Of a stretch of DNA of 64,000 nt, positions 1-8,771 are shown in pieces. The notes below the pieces were generated by a model. That model was not told the origin of the DNA. It searched no databases and saw nothing but the letters and a program-made list of their open reading frames with translations. Numbering within the stretch: position 1 is the stretch's first letter; every line of letters begins with the position of its first letter. Position numbers and translations under genes: made by a program. The DNA comes from Roseinatronobacter alkalisoli. Lineage in GTDB: Bacteria; Pseudomonadota; Alphaproteobacteria; Rhodobacterales; Rhodobacteraceae. The stretch lies in NCBI RefSeq assembly GCF_028745735.1, contig NZ_JAQZSM010000006.1:157765-221764 (forward strand), read 5' to 3'.

Positions 1-245
1 TGCGCCACGCCGTGGAACTGGCACAGGAACGCGGATTCAGGATCGGCAATTGCGATGTGACGCTGATTTGCGAATACCCGAAGATCGGACCCCACACGCA
101 ACGCATGCGTCAGGCGCTGGCTGATATCATGGGTATTGATGTCGCGCGCGTCAGCGTGAAGGCAACCACATCGGAAAAACTGGGATTCACCGGGCGTGAA
201 GAGGGGATTGCCGCCCTTGCAACAGCCTGCCTGATGGCGGATTGA
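1..245 (+). CDS. ispF: 2-C-methyl-D-erythritol 2,4-cyclodiphosphate synthase, C-terminal part (cut by window edge)
   Basis: The open frame runs off the left edge (codons in frame from base 3). The visible 80 or so residues match the C-terminal half of IspF, which makes MEcPP in the non-mevalonate isoprenoid pathway. Diagnostic stretches are [17 protein letters not shown] and the CDP-binding region [19 protein letters not shown]. The true start lies outside the window. In many alphaproteobacteria this domain is the C-terminus of a fused IspDF protein, so the full gene may be bifunctional, which cannot be seen here. It is followed on the same strand by pgpA. Confidence 0.93.
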   Translation, partial: RHAVELAQERGFRIGNCDVTLICEYPKIGPHTQRMRQALADIMGIDVARVSVKATTSEKLGFTGREEGIAALATACLMAD

Positions 246-325
246 GGGGGCATTCTGCCCCCTTCCGGGCCTGCGGCCCATTCACCCCCTGCGCGTATTC
301 GGGGTAAGATGAAAAGGATAATAAC

Positions 326-823
326 ATGCGCATGACACGGCTGATCGCAGTGTTTTTCGGGGCGGGGCTGTTGCGGCCCGCGCCCGGAACATGGGGCACA
401 TTGGCGGCACTGCCGGTGGCCTGGGGCCTGCATGTCATTGGCGGATTCTGGCTGCTGGCGCTGGCCACTGCGCTGGTGTTTTTTCTGGGCTGGTGGGTGA
501 CCATCGTGGAAACACGCGGCATGGACGACCCGGACCCGTCGGAGATTGTGATCGATGAAGTGGCAGGCATGTGGCTGGCCCTGTGGCCAGTGTCGCTGGG
601 CGCGATGATGCAGGGGGTGGCGATCAGCGCTCTCTGGCCAGGTTGGATTGTTGCCTTTGTGGCCTTCCGCGCATTTGATATCCTGAAACCCGGCCCTGTG
701 GGCTGGGCGGACCGCATGCACACACCGCTGGGGGTGATGCTGGATGACATGATCGCGGGCGTATTCGCCGCGCTGGTGGTCATCGTGCTGGCTGCGCTGG
801 CGCATGGGGTATTCATGGCATGA
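326..823 (+). CDS. pgpA: phosphatidylglycerophosphatase A
   Basis: This 165-residue integral membrane protein has the PgpA family signatures PAPGTWGTL (residues 18-26) and EIVIDEVAGMW (73-83), the acidic motif typical of the family. PgpA removes the phosphate from phosphatidylglycerophosphate to give phosphatidylglycerol at the inner membrane. The length is normal for the family and there are three to four hydrophobic segments. Its stop overlaps the start of the next gene in an ATGA arrangement, so the two are probably translationally coupled. Confidence 0.93.
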   Translation: MRMTRLIAVFFGAGLLRPAPGTWGTLAALPVAWGLHVIGGFWLLALATALVFFLGWWVTIVETRGMDDPDPSEIVIDEVAGMWLALWPVSLGAMMQGVAISALWPGWIVAFVAFRAFDILKPGPVGWADRMHTPLGVMLDDMIAGVFAALVVIVLAALAHGVFMA

Positions 824-1308
824 GCAGCGCGCAGCATGTGCTGAACGCCGCACGCGCACGCAAGGTGAGGATTGCCACTGCCGAAAGCTGCACGGGCGGC
901 ATGATCATCGCCGCGCTGACCGACATCGCAGGGTCATCGGATGTCGTGGATCGCGGGTTTGTCACCTATTCCAACGCGGCCAAGCAACAAATGCTGGGGG
1001 TTCAGGCCGTGACACTGGACACATTCGGGGCGGTGTCCGAACAGGTGGCGGCGGAAATGGCGAGGGGCGCACTGGCACATTCGGATGCCGGAATGGCGGT
1101 GGCGGTCACAGGCATCGCAGGCCCCGGCGGGTCAGAGTACAAACCCGAAGGGCGGGTCTGTTTCGGGCTGGCGGATGCGCAGGGCGTGCGGACAGAAACA
1201 GTCGAATTCGGGCCACTGGGCCGCGCGCATGTCCGGCAGGCCACTGTTGCCCATGCGCTGGCAATGCTGCTGGATGCGCTGGAAAAAGCGCCGCGCCCTC
1301 AGCCGTAA
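820..1308 (+). CDS. pncC: CinA C-terminal family nicotinamide-nucleotide amidohydrolase
   Basis: A protein of 162 residues that is only the CinA-C domain, with ATAESCTGGMI at residues 19-29 and GIAGPGG at 98-104. The family deamidates nicotinamide mononucleotide in pyridine-nucleotide recycling. No N-terminal molybdopterin-binding-like domain is present, which is usual for stand-alone proteobacterial proteins. It overlaps pgpA by 4 bases. Its 3' end overlaps the 3' end of the opposite-strand COQ10-like gene by 10 bases. Confidence 0.88.
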   Translation: MSSAQHVLNAARARKVRIATAESCTGGMIIAALTDIAGSSDVVDRGFVTYSNAAKQQMLGVQAVTLDTFGAVSEQVAAEMARGALAHSDAGMAVAVTGIAGPGGSEYKPEGRVCFGLADAQGVRTETVEFGPLGRAHVRQATVAHALAMLLDALEKAPRPQP

Positions 1309-1745
1309 AGTGCTTTGGCGCGGGCTTCGAATGCGCCAACGATACGGTGCATGGCCTGATCGAAAACAACGCCGATCAGCTTTTGCAGAACCGGATTGCG
1401 GAATTCGAAATCGACATGAAAATCCACCACGCAACCGCCCGCCGGGTTGTCGCGCACCTGCCAGCGTGACTGCATATGTTTGAACGGGCCATCAATATAG
1501 GCCGTGTCAATCTCGCCCTTTCCGGGGAACAGTTTGACCCTGCTGGCGAATCGTTCCCGGAACACCTTGAAGGAAATCACCAGATCGGCCTCCAGTTCTT
1601 CGCCGCCGTCGATGGGTTTACGCGACCGGATGCGGGCCGCTGCGGTCCAGGGCAGAAATTCCGGATAACGCGCCACATCTGCCACAAGATCGAATATCTG
1701 CTGCGCCGTATAGGGCATGTGGCGGTGTTCATGGTGCTGGGGCAT
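1299..1745 (-). CDS. COQ10/RatA-like START-domain (SRPBCC) protein
   Basis: A 148-residue START/SRPBCC-fold protein of the polyketide-cyclase/COQ10 group. The N-terminal signature [20 protein letters not shown] and the PEFLPW motif are typical of the family. In eukaryotes COQ10 binds ubiquinone, and many bacterial members are annotated RatA on weak grounds, so a quinone- or lipid-binding role is an inference. I start at the ATG giving [10 protein letters not shown], since family proteins begin about there. An upstream in-frame ATG at 1772 would add nine residues. It is convergent with pncC and divergent from hpt. Confidence 0.8.
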   Translation of the reverse strand: MPQHHEHRHMPYTAQQIFDLVADVARYPEFLPWTAAARIRSRKPIDGGEELEADLVISFKVFRERFASRVKLFPGKGEIDTAYIDGPFKHMQSRWQVRDNPAGGCVVDFHVDFEFRNPVLQKLIGVVFDQAMHRIVGAFEARAKALYG

Positions 1746-1809
1746 GTGTTCGCTCTTTTCTGTGTTGTGCACATGTCCTAAAGTCAGCCCGGAAAATCAA
1801 GAGGCCGAA

Positions 1810-2346
1810 ATGACGCAAAAACCCTATGTCATCGATCAGATGATCAGCGCCAAGCAAATCGCGGCACGGGTCGAAGAACTGGCGAAGGAAATCAGCCGCG
1901 ACTTTGCGGGAACCGAAAAACTGGTGGTGGTGGGGTTGCTGCGCGGATCATTCGTGTTCATCGCCGATCTGGTGCGCGAAATCGACCTGCCAGTGGAAGT
2001 CGATTTTCTGGAAGCCTCCAGCTATGGCAGTTCCACACAATCATCGCGCGAGGTCCGGATTCTGAAAGATCTGAGCGGCAAGATCGCGGGGCGCGATGTT
2101 CTGGTTGTCGAGGATATCGTCGATACCGGCTACACGCTGAGCCATGTATTGCAGATGTTGCTGGCCCGCAGTCCCGCGCGGCTGGAAGTCTGCGCGCTGC
2201 TGGACAAACCGTCGCGGCGCGAAGCGGATATTCGCGCAAGATGGACAGGGTTCGAAATTCCGGACGAATTTGTTGTCGGCTATGGCATTGATTATGCCCA
2301 GCGAAACCGCAACCTGCCCTATATCGGCAAAGTGCGCTTCACCTGA
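1810..2346 (+). CDS. hpt: hypoxanthine phosphoribosyltransferase
   Basis: A 178-residue type I phosphoribosyltransferase. The PRPP-binding loop [14 protein letters not shown] is at residues 97-110 and the substrate-flap region contains [10 protein letters not shown] near 70-79. It salvages hypoxanthine (and often guanine) to the nucleotide in the cytoplasm. The start at 1810 fits the family N-terminus. An open frame reaches back to 1717, but that extension overlaps the divergent gene and lacks family similarity. Confidence 0.92.
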   Translation: MTQKPYVIDQMISAKQIAARVEELAKEISRDFAGTEKLVVVGLLRGSFVFIADLVREIDLPVEVDFLEASSYGSSTQSSREVRILKDLSGKIAGRDVLVVEDIVDTGYTLSHVLQMLLARSPARLEVCALLDKPSRREADIRARWTGFEIPDEFVVGYGIDYAQRNRNLPYIGKVRFT

Positions 2347-2432
2347 GCGTGCGATCACGTGCCCGTGTGTTGATCTTCCCGAACCGTGCCATAGGATGGG
2401 TTCAGCATTAATTGTCAACACGAGGGATATTC

Positions 2433-2891
2433 ATGAAGCCACGCTTATTCATAGGCGCCAGCCTGATTTGTACCGTTTTTTCCTTGCCAGCTCTGGCGCA
2501 GGAAAATCCCGAAATCCAGCAGCGGCAGGGTCAGTTCAACCTTTTCGTGCATAATTTCGCACTATTGGGTGGCATGGCCCAGGGGCGCGTTGATTATGAT
2601 GCGGAACTGGCCCAGACTGCGGCCGATAACCTGTTCCACGTCACCCGCCATAACCAGAGTCGCCTGTGGCCGGAAGGAACAGATGCGGAAAGCGTGGAAG
2701 GTACCCGTGCCCTGCCTGCGATCTGGGAAAACCTTGATGATTTCATGGTAAAGTTTGCCGGTCTTCAGGATGCAGCTGAAGGCGCACAGGCAGTCGCAGG
2801 TGACGGTCTGGATGCATTGCGTCCCGCTGTGGGCGCGCTTGGCGCGGCATGCCAAGCCTGTCATCAGACCTATCGCGCCGAAGCCGGTTAG
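2433..2891 (+). CDS. cytochrome c' (c-prime), periplasmic
   Basis: A 152-residue protein with a signal peptide ending near ALAQ (residues 20-23). A single C-terminal haem-binding motif CQACH is at residues 140-144, the layout of four-helix-bundle cytochromes c'. Family members bind NO/CO at a five-coordinate haem and are linked to nitrosative-stress protection, but the role here is inferred. The ATG at 2433 has GAGGGA upstream and heads the signal peptide. A separate dihaem cytochrome gene follows 70 bp downstream on the same strand, so the two probably share a transcript. Confidence 0.9.
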   Translation: MKPRLFIGASLICTVFSLPALAQENPEIQQRQGQFNLFVHNFALLGGMAQGRVDYDAELAQTAADNLFHVTRHNQSRLWPEGTDAESVEGTRALPAIWENLDDFMVKFAGLQDAAEGAQAVAGDGLDALRPAVGALGAACQACHQTYRAEAG

Positions 2892-2961
2892 CACACCCTG
2901 ACGGAACCGGAACGCCCGTGCGGCTGCGTCGCGCGGGACACCCTGCATATGGTGTATCGAT

Positions 2962-3882
2962 ATGACCAGACCAGACGCCCTTTCGCGCAGCCGAAAGCCC
3001 GGCCTGAAGATACTGACCGTGACCGGCGTGATTGGCGCCGCCACTGCCGCAGCGCTTTGGTGGGTCAGCGCCCCCGCGCCGGTATCTGCCGCCCGTATCG
3101 CGGGACTGTCCGGCAATGCGCAAGACGGAGAGGCCGTGTTTCTGGCCGCAGGCTGCGCATCATGTCATAAGGAACCAGGAACGGAGGCCGACCCAAGGGT
3201 TCTGGCAGGCGGGCGGGCGTTTCAGTCCGATTTCGGCACATTCTACGCCCCCAATATCAGCCCCGACCCCACCCATGGCATAGGTGAATGGTCGCAGGAC
3301 GATTTCATGAATGCCGTGATGGCCGGTGTTTCGCCCGAAGGGCAGCATTACTACCCCGCCTTTCCCTATACCGCCTATATCAAGGCCGATCCGCAGGATA
3401 TCGCGGATTTATATGCATTCATGATGACCCTGCCCGCAGATGCAACGCCCTCGCAGCGGCATGATCTGGCCTTTCCGTTCAGCATCCGGCGCAGTCTGGG
3501 CCTGTGGAAGGCGCTGTATCTGGATGACGGCTGGACCGTCACCGGCGACCTGAATGAGGCGGAAACGCGCGGGCGCTACCTGTCCGAAGCGCTGGCTCAT
3601 TGCGCCGAATGCCACACTCCGCGCAACGCCCTTGGCGCATTGGACACCAACCAATGGTTGCAGGGCGCGCCAAACCCTTCGGGTCAGGGGCGCATTCCGG
3701 CAATTGCCGGGCCGGATTTCGACTGGACACATTTCGACATCAGCGCATATCTGGAAAGCGGGTTCACCCCGTCATTTGATGTTGTGGGCGGGTCCATGGC
3801 AGATGTCGTTGCCAGCCTTCAGCAACTGGAGAAATCCGAACTGGATGCGATTGCTGCCTATATCCTGCGCGCAAATCCGTAA
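2962..3882 (+). CDS. dihaem c-type cytochrome, membrane-anchored
   Basis: 306 residues. One N-terminal transmembrane segment (about 17-36) acts as an uncleaved anchor or signal. Two cytochrome c domains follow, with CASCH at residues 65-69 and CAECH at 214-218. The architecture resembles the cytochrome subunits of periplasmic dehydrogenases (gluconate/alcohol dehydrogenase type) and electron-transfer partners encoded beside cytochrome c'. No dehydrogenase subunit is adjacent, so its electron donor is unknown. Its pairing with the upstream cytochrome c' gene suggests these two proteins work together. Confidence 0.87.
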   Translation: MTRPDALSRSRKPGLKILTVTGVIGAATAAALWWVSAPAPVSAARIAGLSGNAQDGEAVFLAAGCASCHKEPGTEADPRVLAGGRAFQSDFGTFYAPNISPDPTHGIGEWSQDDFMNAVMAGVSPEGQHYYPAFPYTAYIKADPQDIADLYAFMMTLPADATPSQRHDLAFPFSIRRSLGLWKALYLDDGWTVTGDLNEAETRGRYLSEALAHCAECHTPRNALGALDTNQWLQGAPNPSGQGRIPAIAGPDFDWTHFDISAYLESGFTPSFDVVGGSMADVVASLQQLEKSELDAIAAYILRANP

Positions 3883-3998
3883 ACACCCCATCCGTTGATA
3901 CCCGGTCGCGGGGATGCGGGGTTGTGCCCTCTGGAATTCATGCCCATACTTCGGCCAGATCGCATATGGCGGCCATTCATGCAGGCATTCGGAATCAG

Positions 3999-5174
3999 AT
4001 GTCAGACCAACCGGAACCACCGCGCCTTTCGACCATAAACCGCCTGACCTTTGGTGAAAAGTTCAGGCTGCAAACATGGTTGATGGGCATTATCGCGTTC
4101 GCGGTGATTCTGTTTCTGCTGGTGCAGGCAAAATTCATCCTGATCGCTCTGGCAATCGCGATCATCTTGTTTTCGCTGACATCCGATGCGATCAATTCCA
4201 TCTCGCGGTTGCGATTTGGCAGTTTCAGAATCACGAACTGGCTGGCCTCTGTTGCGGCAGTGTTTCTTATTGCATCGGGGTTGCTGACGCTGGCTGGACT
4301 GGTGATTTCCCAGATCAACACAGTGCTGACCACCACGCTGTCCTATGCCGATGATGCGCAAAGCGCGATCGCACAGATGTTTTCCTGGATGGGCGAGGAC
4401 GTGGAAGAATCGGTTCTGCAAACCATGCGCAGCATTGAAATTTCCGGCTATCTGCGGTCCGCTGCGGGGCAAGCCGGCACCATCCTCAGCCAGTCTGTGC
4501 TGATTATCCTGTTTGTCGGTTTCATGTTCGCAGAGCGCGTCTGGTTTGACACGAAACTTGAGAATCTGATGACCGACAAGTCACAGGCGCGGCGTGTAAA
4601 TGCGATTATCGGGTCAATCATCCGGCGGGTTAACCGTTACCTACTGGTCAAGACATTGATCAGCAGCGTCACCGGGACAGTGGTGTTCATGATAATGAAG
4701 GTCTTTGGTCTCGAATTTGCGGCGGCCATGGGGCTGTTGACCTTCGTGCTGAATTTCATTCCGTCGGTCGGGTCCATCATCGCGACGCTGGTTGTCACGC
4801 TAGTGGCGTATATTCAGGTTACCGAACCCTCGACAGCAGTGCTGATTTTCGTGTTGGCGGGCATGGCGCAATTTCTTCTGGGCAATGTGATTGATCCCAT
4901 GCTGATGGGGAAAACGCTGCGCCTGTCATCTTTCGGGATCATAATTTCGCTGGCATTCTGGGGGGCGGTCTGGGGTATTCCCGGCATGTTCCTGGCAGTA
5001 CCGTTCATGGTCGCTGTGATGATCGTGTGTTCCCATATACCAGCCGCGCGCCCGGTCGCTGTGCTGCTGTCCCGAGAGGGGCTGCCGGAAGAGGAATTTC
5101 CGCTGACGCCCGTTTCCCCTGTCGAACTGGACGAGGACGAACAAGGGTTTGAGCGCAGAATCGGTGCCGAATAA
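3999..5174 (+). CDS. AI-2E family transporter (PerM/TqsA-like membrane protein)
   Basis: A 391-residue polytopic membrane protein with about eight transmembrane segments: a pair at the N-terminus, a cytosolic middle stretch, then a hydrophobic cluster. The family stretch MGLLTFVLNFIPSVGS and the later PMLMGKTLRLSS region are characteristic. Members export autoinducer-2 or act as Na+/H+ antiporters, so the substrate cannot be read from sequence. I chose the ATG at 3999 (MSDQPEPP), since residues before it look non-coding. The C-terminal tail is acidic. It is convergent with ygfA. Confidence 0.82.
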   Translation: MSDQPEPPRLSTINRLTFGEKFRLQTWLMGIIAFAVILFLLVQAKFILIALAIAIILFSLTSDAINSISRLRFGSFRITNWLASVAAVFLIASGLLTLAGLVISQINTVLTTTLSYADDAQSAIAQMFSWMGEDVEESVLQTMRSIEISGYLRSAAGQAGTILSQSVLIILFVGFMFAERVWFDTKLENLMTDKSQARRVNAIIGSIIRRVNRYLLVKTLISSVTGTVVFMIMKVFGLEFAAAMGLLTFVLNFIPSVGSIIATLVVTLVAYIQVTEPSTAVLIFVLAGMAQFLLGNVIDPMLMGKTLRLSSFGIIISLAFWGAVWGIPGMFLAVPFMVAVMIVCSHIPAARPVAVLLSREGLPEEEFPLTPVSPVELDEDEQGFERRIGAE

Positions 5175-5310
5175 CCCGATATGCCGGTTGGGCGTGCCTT
5201 GAATATCTGCACATCCTTCATGACAGTTGCGAAGCGCATCATGCGCTGAAAAAGCTGTTGGCGCGCATTCCTGACGGTTCAGCCCCGCCCTGCATTTTCA
5301 TTCGGCATGA

Positions 5311-5901
5311 TCACCCTCTGGTCCAGATGACGCCGCTGCCGGTAATGATCGCATCAAGCTGCTGGTCCGTGGCTTCAGTCGGAAGATCGTCACAAATCTG
5401 GGCGTCGAATGCCAGCCCGACCGCCAGAACGGGACCGGCGCTGCGCAATTTTTCCAGCGTCCGGTCATAAAACCCGCCCCCATAGCCCAACCGATACCCG
5501 CGCCTGTCAAAGGCAAGCATAGGCACGATCAGCGCTTGCGGAATGACTGGATCCGCGTTGGCCGGGATCAAGGCCTTGAACGCCCCTTCAATCATCGTGG
5601 TCTGCGGTGTCCAGCGGTGGAATTCCAGTGGCGTGCCCGCGCGCAAAATGACCGGCACACCAACTGGTCCGGGGTGGTTTGCCATTATATCAAGCGGGCT
5701 TATTTCTGACCGCATCGGCATGTATCCAGCCAGCGTCACATCCGCCAGCCGATCACCAAAAATGTCTGCCAGATAATCGCTGAAACTGCGGGATGCTGCG
5801 GCCACCTGCTGCGCGGCCTGAATATCCAGAAACGCTGCATTGCGTCGGATCGCGGCCAGATTGCGCGCCTGCGCTTTGCGGGTCGTAGTATCGTGTTGCA
5901 T
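5311..5901 (-). CDS. ygfA: 5-formyltetrahydrofolate cyclo-ligase
   Basis: A 196-residue protein that converts 5-formyl-THF to 5,10-methenyl-THF with ATP in one-carbon metabolism. The family signature LAFDRRGYRLGYGGGFYDR is present, preceded by the LIVPMLAFD stretch. The start at 5901 (MQHDTTTRKAQ) leaves the usual charged N-terminal helix. A longer frame to 5955 exists but adds an atypical leader. In Rhodobacter the 6S RNA gene lies beside this gene, but only 84 bp separate it from the next small gene here and I see no 6S-like fold. Confidence 0.9.
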   Translation of the reverse strand: MQHDTTTRKAQARNLAAIRRNAAFLDIQAAQQVAAASRSFSDYLADIFGDRLADVTLAGYMPMRSEISPLDIMANHPGPVGVPVILRAGTPLEFHRWTPQTTMIEGAFKALIPANADPVIPQALIVPMLAFDRRGYRLGYGGGFYDRTLEKLRSAGPVLAVGLAFDAQICDDLPTEATDQQLDAIITGSGVIWTRG

Positions 5902-5985
5902 GATGGCCTGCCCTGCTGGTTGCTTTGCGGCAATATGCAACAGGCAGGCCAGCAAAGCAAAGCCGCCCGCGACAGATTCATCCGC

Positions 5986-6159
5986 TCAGGCGACTCCATG
6001 CCCCCGCGCACCCATACCAAGCCCGGCCAGAACAAAACCCGCGGCCCCGAACAGGCTATAAGCAAGGAAGGCCCAGATCAGGCCATATCCCGATGCGAAA
6101 ACCAATGCCGCCGCAAACAACCCGGTGATAATGGCCAGCAGCATAGAAAGAAACAACAT
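5986..6159 (-). CDS. small two-helix membrane protein, unknown function
   Basis: 57 residues, almost entirely two hydrophobic helices (MLFLSMLLAIITGLFAAALV and a second segment before GFVLAGLGMG). It sits between gmk and ygfA on the same strand, so it probably belongs to the same operon. The start at 6159 is the first methionine that begins directly in the hydrophobic segment. A frame to 6225 would add 22 polar residues. I do not recognise a family. Confidence 0.55.
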   Translation of the reverse strand: MLFLSMLLAIITGLFAAALVFASGYGLIWAFLAYSLFGAAGFVLAGLGMGARGHGVA

Positions 6160-6246
6160 TCGCGCCCCCGTTTTGGCGGTGTGTGTGTTGATACTAGCGC
6201 GCAGGTCATAACCAAAGGTAAACAAAAGGGACGGAAATTACCGCAA

Positions 6247-6888
6247 TCAGGCTTTTCGGGCCTCGAATTCGGCATTCAGGGTGCGCACCAGATCATTCAG
6301 CCATGGCTGACGTTCGCGGCGCTGGCGCTCTGCCTGGATAATTCCGCAAAGCGCCGCTTCGGTCTGGTCCAGATCATCATTGACCAGCACATAATCATAT
6401 TCCGCCCAATGGCTGATTTCATCGCGTGATTTCTGCATCCTTCCGGCAATAACCTCATCGCTGTCCTGCGCACGTCCGCGCAGGCGCGATTCCAGCTCAT
6501 TAATGGATGGCGGCAACACAAAAACCGAGATCACATCCTTGCCAAGGGTCGAGTTGCGCACCTGCTGGCCGCCCTGCCAGTCAATGTCGAACAAGGTATC
6601 GCGCCCTTCCGCGATGGCATTTTCAACCGGGCCTTTGGGCGAACCATAGAAATTGCCAAAAACTTCAGCATGTTCCAGCATTTCCCCGGCATCAATCATC
6701 GCGGTGAACTCCGCACGGGTGCGGAAATAATAGTCACGCCCGTCCACCTCACCCGGACGCGGCGCACGGGTTGTTGCCGACACCGAAAACCGGATCGACG
6801 GGTCCCATGCCATCAACCGCTTGGCCAATGTTGATTTCCCGGCGCCGGAAGGGGATGACAGGATGATCAGCAGGCCGCGTCGCGTCAT
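6247..6888 (-). CDS. gmk: guanylate kinase
   Basis: 213 residues. The P-loop SPSGAGKST is at about 12-20, followed by the guanylate-binding region [16 protein letters not shown]. It phosphorylates GMP to GDP with ATP. The gene lies 5 bp downstream of yicC on the same strand, the usual yicC-gmk pairing in proteobacteria. Length and domains are normal. Confidence 0.95.
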   Translation of the reverse strand: MTRRGLLIILSSPSGAGKSTLAKRLMAWDPSIRFSVSATTRAPRPGEVDGRDYYFRTRAEFTAMIDAGEMLEHAEVFGNFYGSPKGPVENAIAEGRDTLFDIDWQGGQQVRNSTLGKDVISVFVLPPSINELESRLRGRAQDSDEVIAGRMQKSRDEISHWAEYDYVLVNDDLDQTEAALCGIIQAERQRRERQPWLNDLVRTLNAEFEARKA

Positions 6889-6893
6889 GGTTA

Positions 6894-7796
6894 CTACTCC
6901 AGATTCTGAACTTGCTCGCGCATCTGATCGATCACAGCCTTCAGATCAAGTCCAATCCGGCTTAGCCCAAGATGCTGCGCCTTGGAACACAGGGTATTGG
7001 CCTCGCGGTTGAATTCCTGTGTCAGGAAATCCAGCTTACGCCCGGCCGGACCGCCGGTTTCCAGCAATTCCCGGGCAGTATCACAATGGGCGGCAAGCCT
7101 GTCCAGTTCTTCGGTGACATCGGCCTTGACCGCGATCAGCGCCAGTTCCTGCTCCACGCGCAGGCTGTCTGGCCGCGCCATGTCGGTCAGTTGCAATATG
7201 GCTTTGCGCATATGCTCCGCCATGGCCTGCCTGCGTTCGGGCAACAGCGCGCGCGCAGCAACAGTCATCACCCCGATCTGATCAAGTTGCGCCGCGATCA
7301 CCTGAACCAGCGTTTGCCCTTCCTGATGCCGCATCGCATTGAAGCAATCCAGAAGCAGGTCGAAATCCTGCGCCACAATCTCGCCCAATTTTGCCAGATC
7401 AATTGCGGCGAAATCTTGTCCGGCAGACAATACCGCGCGCCATCCCAGCACATCCAGCGCCGAGGGTTCAGTCAATCTGACGCCGACGGCCTGTGCCTTT
7501 GCCATAACCGCGGTCATGGCCGCCATCACGGAATCCAGCGCGTCGTGGTCAATCGTGCCGACATTCGCGACATTGCGGATATGCATTTTCAATGTCACGC
7601 TGACATTGCCCCGCGCAATAACCGAGCTTAGCCTGGTTCTGATGCTTTTCTCAATAAATCCAATAGCATCCGGAAGCCGCATACGGATATCCAACCCGCG
7701 TCCGTTCACGGAACGGATGTCCCATTCCAGTTCCAGTTCAATTCCGTCTATCGTCGTAAGCGTGGATTTGCTGGCAAATCCTGTCATTGAATGCAT
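6894..7796 (-). CDS. yicC: YicC family endoribonuclease-like protein
   Basis: 300 residues. The N-terminal family signature SMTGFAS and the [15 protein letters not shown] stretch are clear, and the C-terminal half holds the DUF1732 region ending in [16 protein letters not shown]. coli YicC has been described as an endoribonuclease. The pairing with gmk is conserved. The first in-frame ATG (7796) gives MHSMTGF, and an ATG three codons later (7787) would also be acceptable. Confidence 0.9.
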   Translation of the reverse strand: MHSMTGFASKSTLTTIDGIELELEWDIRSVNGRGLDIRMRLPDAIGFIEKSIRTRLSSVIARGNVSVTLKMHIRNVANVGTIDHDALDSVMAAMTAVMAKAQAVGVRLTEPSALDVLGWRAVLSAGQDFAAIDLAKLGEIVAQDFDLLLDCFNAMRHQEGQTLVQVIAAQLDQIGVMTVAARALLPERRQAMAEHMRKAILQLTDMARPDSLRVEQELALIAVKADVTEELDRLAAHCDTARELLETGGPAGRKLDFLTQEFNREANTLCSKAQHLGLSRIGLDLKAVIDQMREQVQNLE

Positions 7797-7820
7797 CGCG
7801 CATTTTCCTTGTCAAATATT

Positions 7821-7842
7821 CCGGTTCAGCCAGACGAACCGG
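7821..7842. promoter_or_regulatory. inverted repeat in yicC/PAS divergent region
   Basis: CCGGTTC, eight bases, GAACCGG. The perfect 7-bp arms lie 25 bp upstream of yicC and about 180 bp upstream of the PAS gene on the other strand. It could be an operator or an mRNA hairpin. No family can be assigned. Confidence 0.35.
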
Positions 7843-8022
7843 CCCAGACGTCGCGTGCGTTAACCATTTGTTCAAATTGTGGCAGAAATTGGGAAAAATT
7901 TGCGCTATTCATGTCTTATTCAGAGACCTTGCCAGAATATGAACACGGCAGAAAGCCGGAAGGTCTGTTCTTCCCACGCCATACGCCAAAAGCATGCGCT
8001 GCATCTGCTGAAAGGTATCACA

Positions 8023-8636
8023 ATGACCGAAACCATATTCACCACTGCTGACACCACCGCCTTTTCAGCGACAGCAAACACCGACAGCACAGGATACCGG
8101 ACCATCGACCGTGTTTGCGCGTATTGGGCATCGCTGCCGAAAACCGGCGCGGCCCCGAACCGGATGCTGATTGACGCGCGCGCACTTTCGGATGTGTTGC
8201 CGCATGTTTTTCTAGCGGAACTGGCGACACCACGGGTTGCCCGCTTGCGCATCATCGGGCACCGCATTGAAGAACTGACCGGGCTGGACATGCGCGGAAT
8301 GCCCCTGACAACGCTGTTTTCAGGCCCGGCGCGCGAAGAAATCATGACGGCTTGCGAACAGGTCAGCCGTGGCGCGCGCGTGTCACTGTCGCTGAAGGGC
8401 GAAGCAGGTTTCGCCCGCCCCCAACTGGACGGCATGCTGGCCATGATGCCGCTATGCGACACCAAGGGGAATATCACCCGTATTCTGGGCGTTTTCGGCC
8501 ACCAAGGAGAGATTGGCCGCGCGCCCCGCCGTTTTGACCTGGCGCACCGGTCATCATGCCAGAACCAGCGCAGACACCAGAACCGCAATCCACGACAGCA
8601 CCATTTCTGCGCGTCATTCAGGGCGGCAAAGCCTGA
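8023..8636 (+). pseudogene. PAS-domain protein with a -1 frameshift near its 3' end
   Basis: The frame from ATG 8023 (SD AAAGG just upstream) encodes a single PAS domain of the kind common in Rhodobacterales, ending in EIGRAPRRFDLA at 8542-8544. Past that point the same frame yields a Cys/Arg/Gln-rich sequence that only mirrors the antisense DAHP synthase gene. The neighbouring frame from 8544 gives a plausible C-terminus: a Pro-rich linker and then FLRVIQGGKA with a stop at 8634-8636. One base therefore appears to be missing around 8539-8546. Either the gene is damaged, or this is a sequencing indel and the real protein has about 204 residues. Confidence 0.7.
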
Positions 8637-8662
8637 ACAAGCCACAGATCGTGCGGTACATG

Positions 8663-8696
8663 AAAAATGGCGCCGGGCATATGCCGCGGCGCCATT
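8663..8696 (-). terminator. intrinsic terminator of the DAHP synthase gene
   Basis: AATGGCGCC (8666-8674) pairs with GGCGCCATT (8688-8696). On the minus strand the stem is followed by a short T run (complement of the A tract at 8663-8667). It lies about 75 bp past the stop of the minus-strand gene ending at 8772. Confidence 0.7.
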
Positions 8697-8771
8697 ATCC
8701 GTTTGTCGATGCGGAGACCACCCCAACAAGGCCCCCGCCGCCGCGGGAAGCCCGGTTGCGCGGGCCGCGTG

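Noticed and set aside
5902..5985. 6S RNA next to ygfA
   Set aside because: Only 84 bp are available between ygfA and the small membrane protein gene, too short for 6S RNA, and no matching fold is visible.
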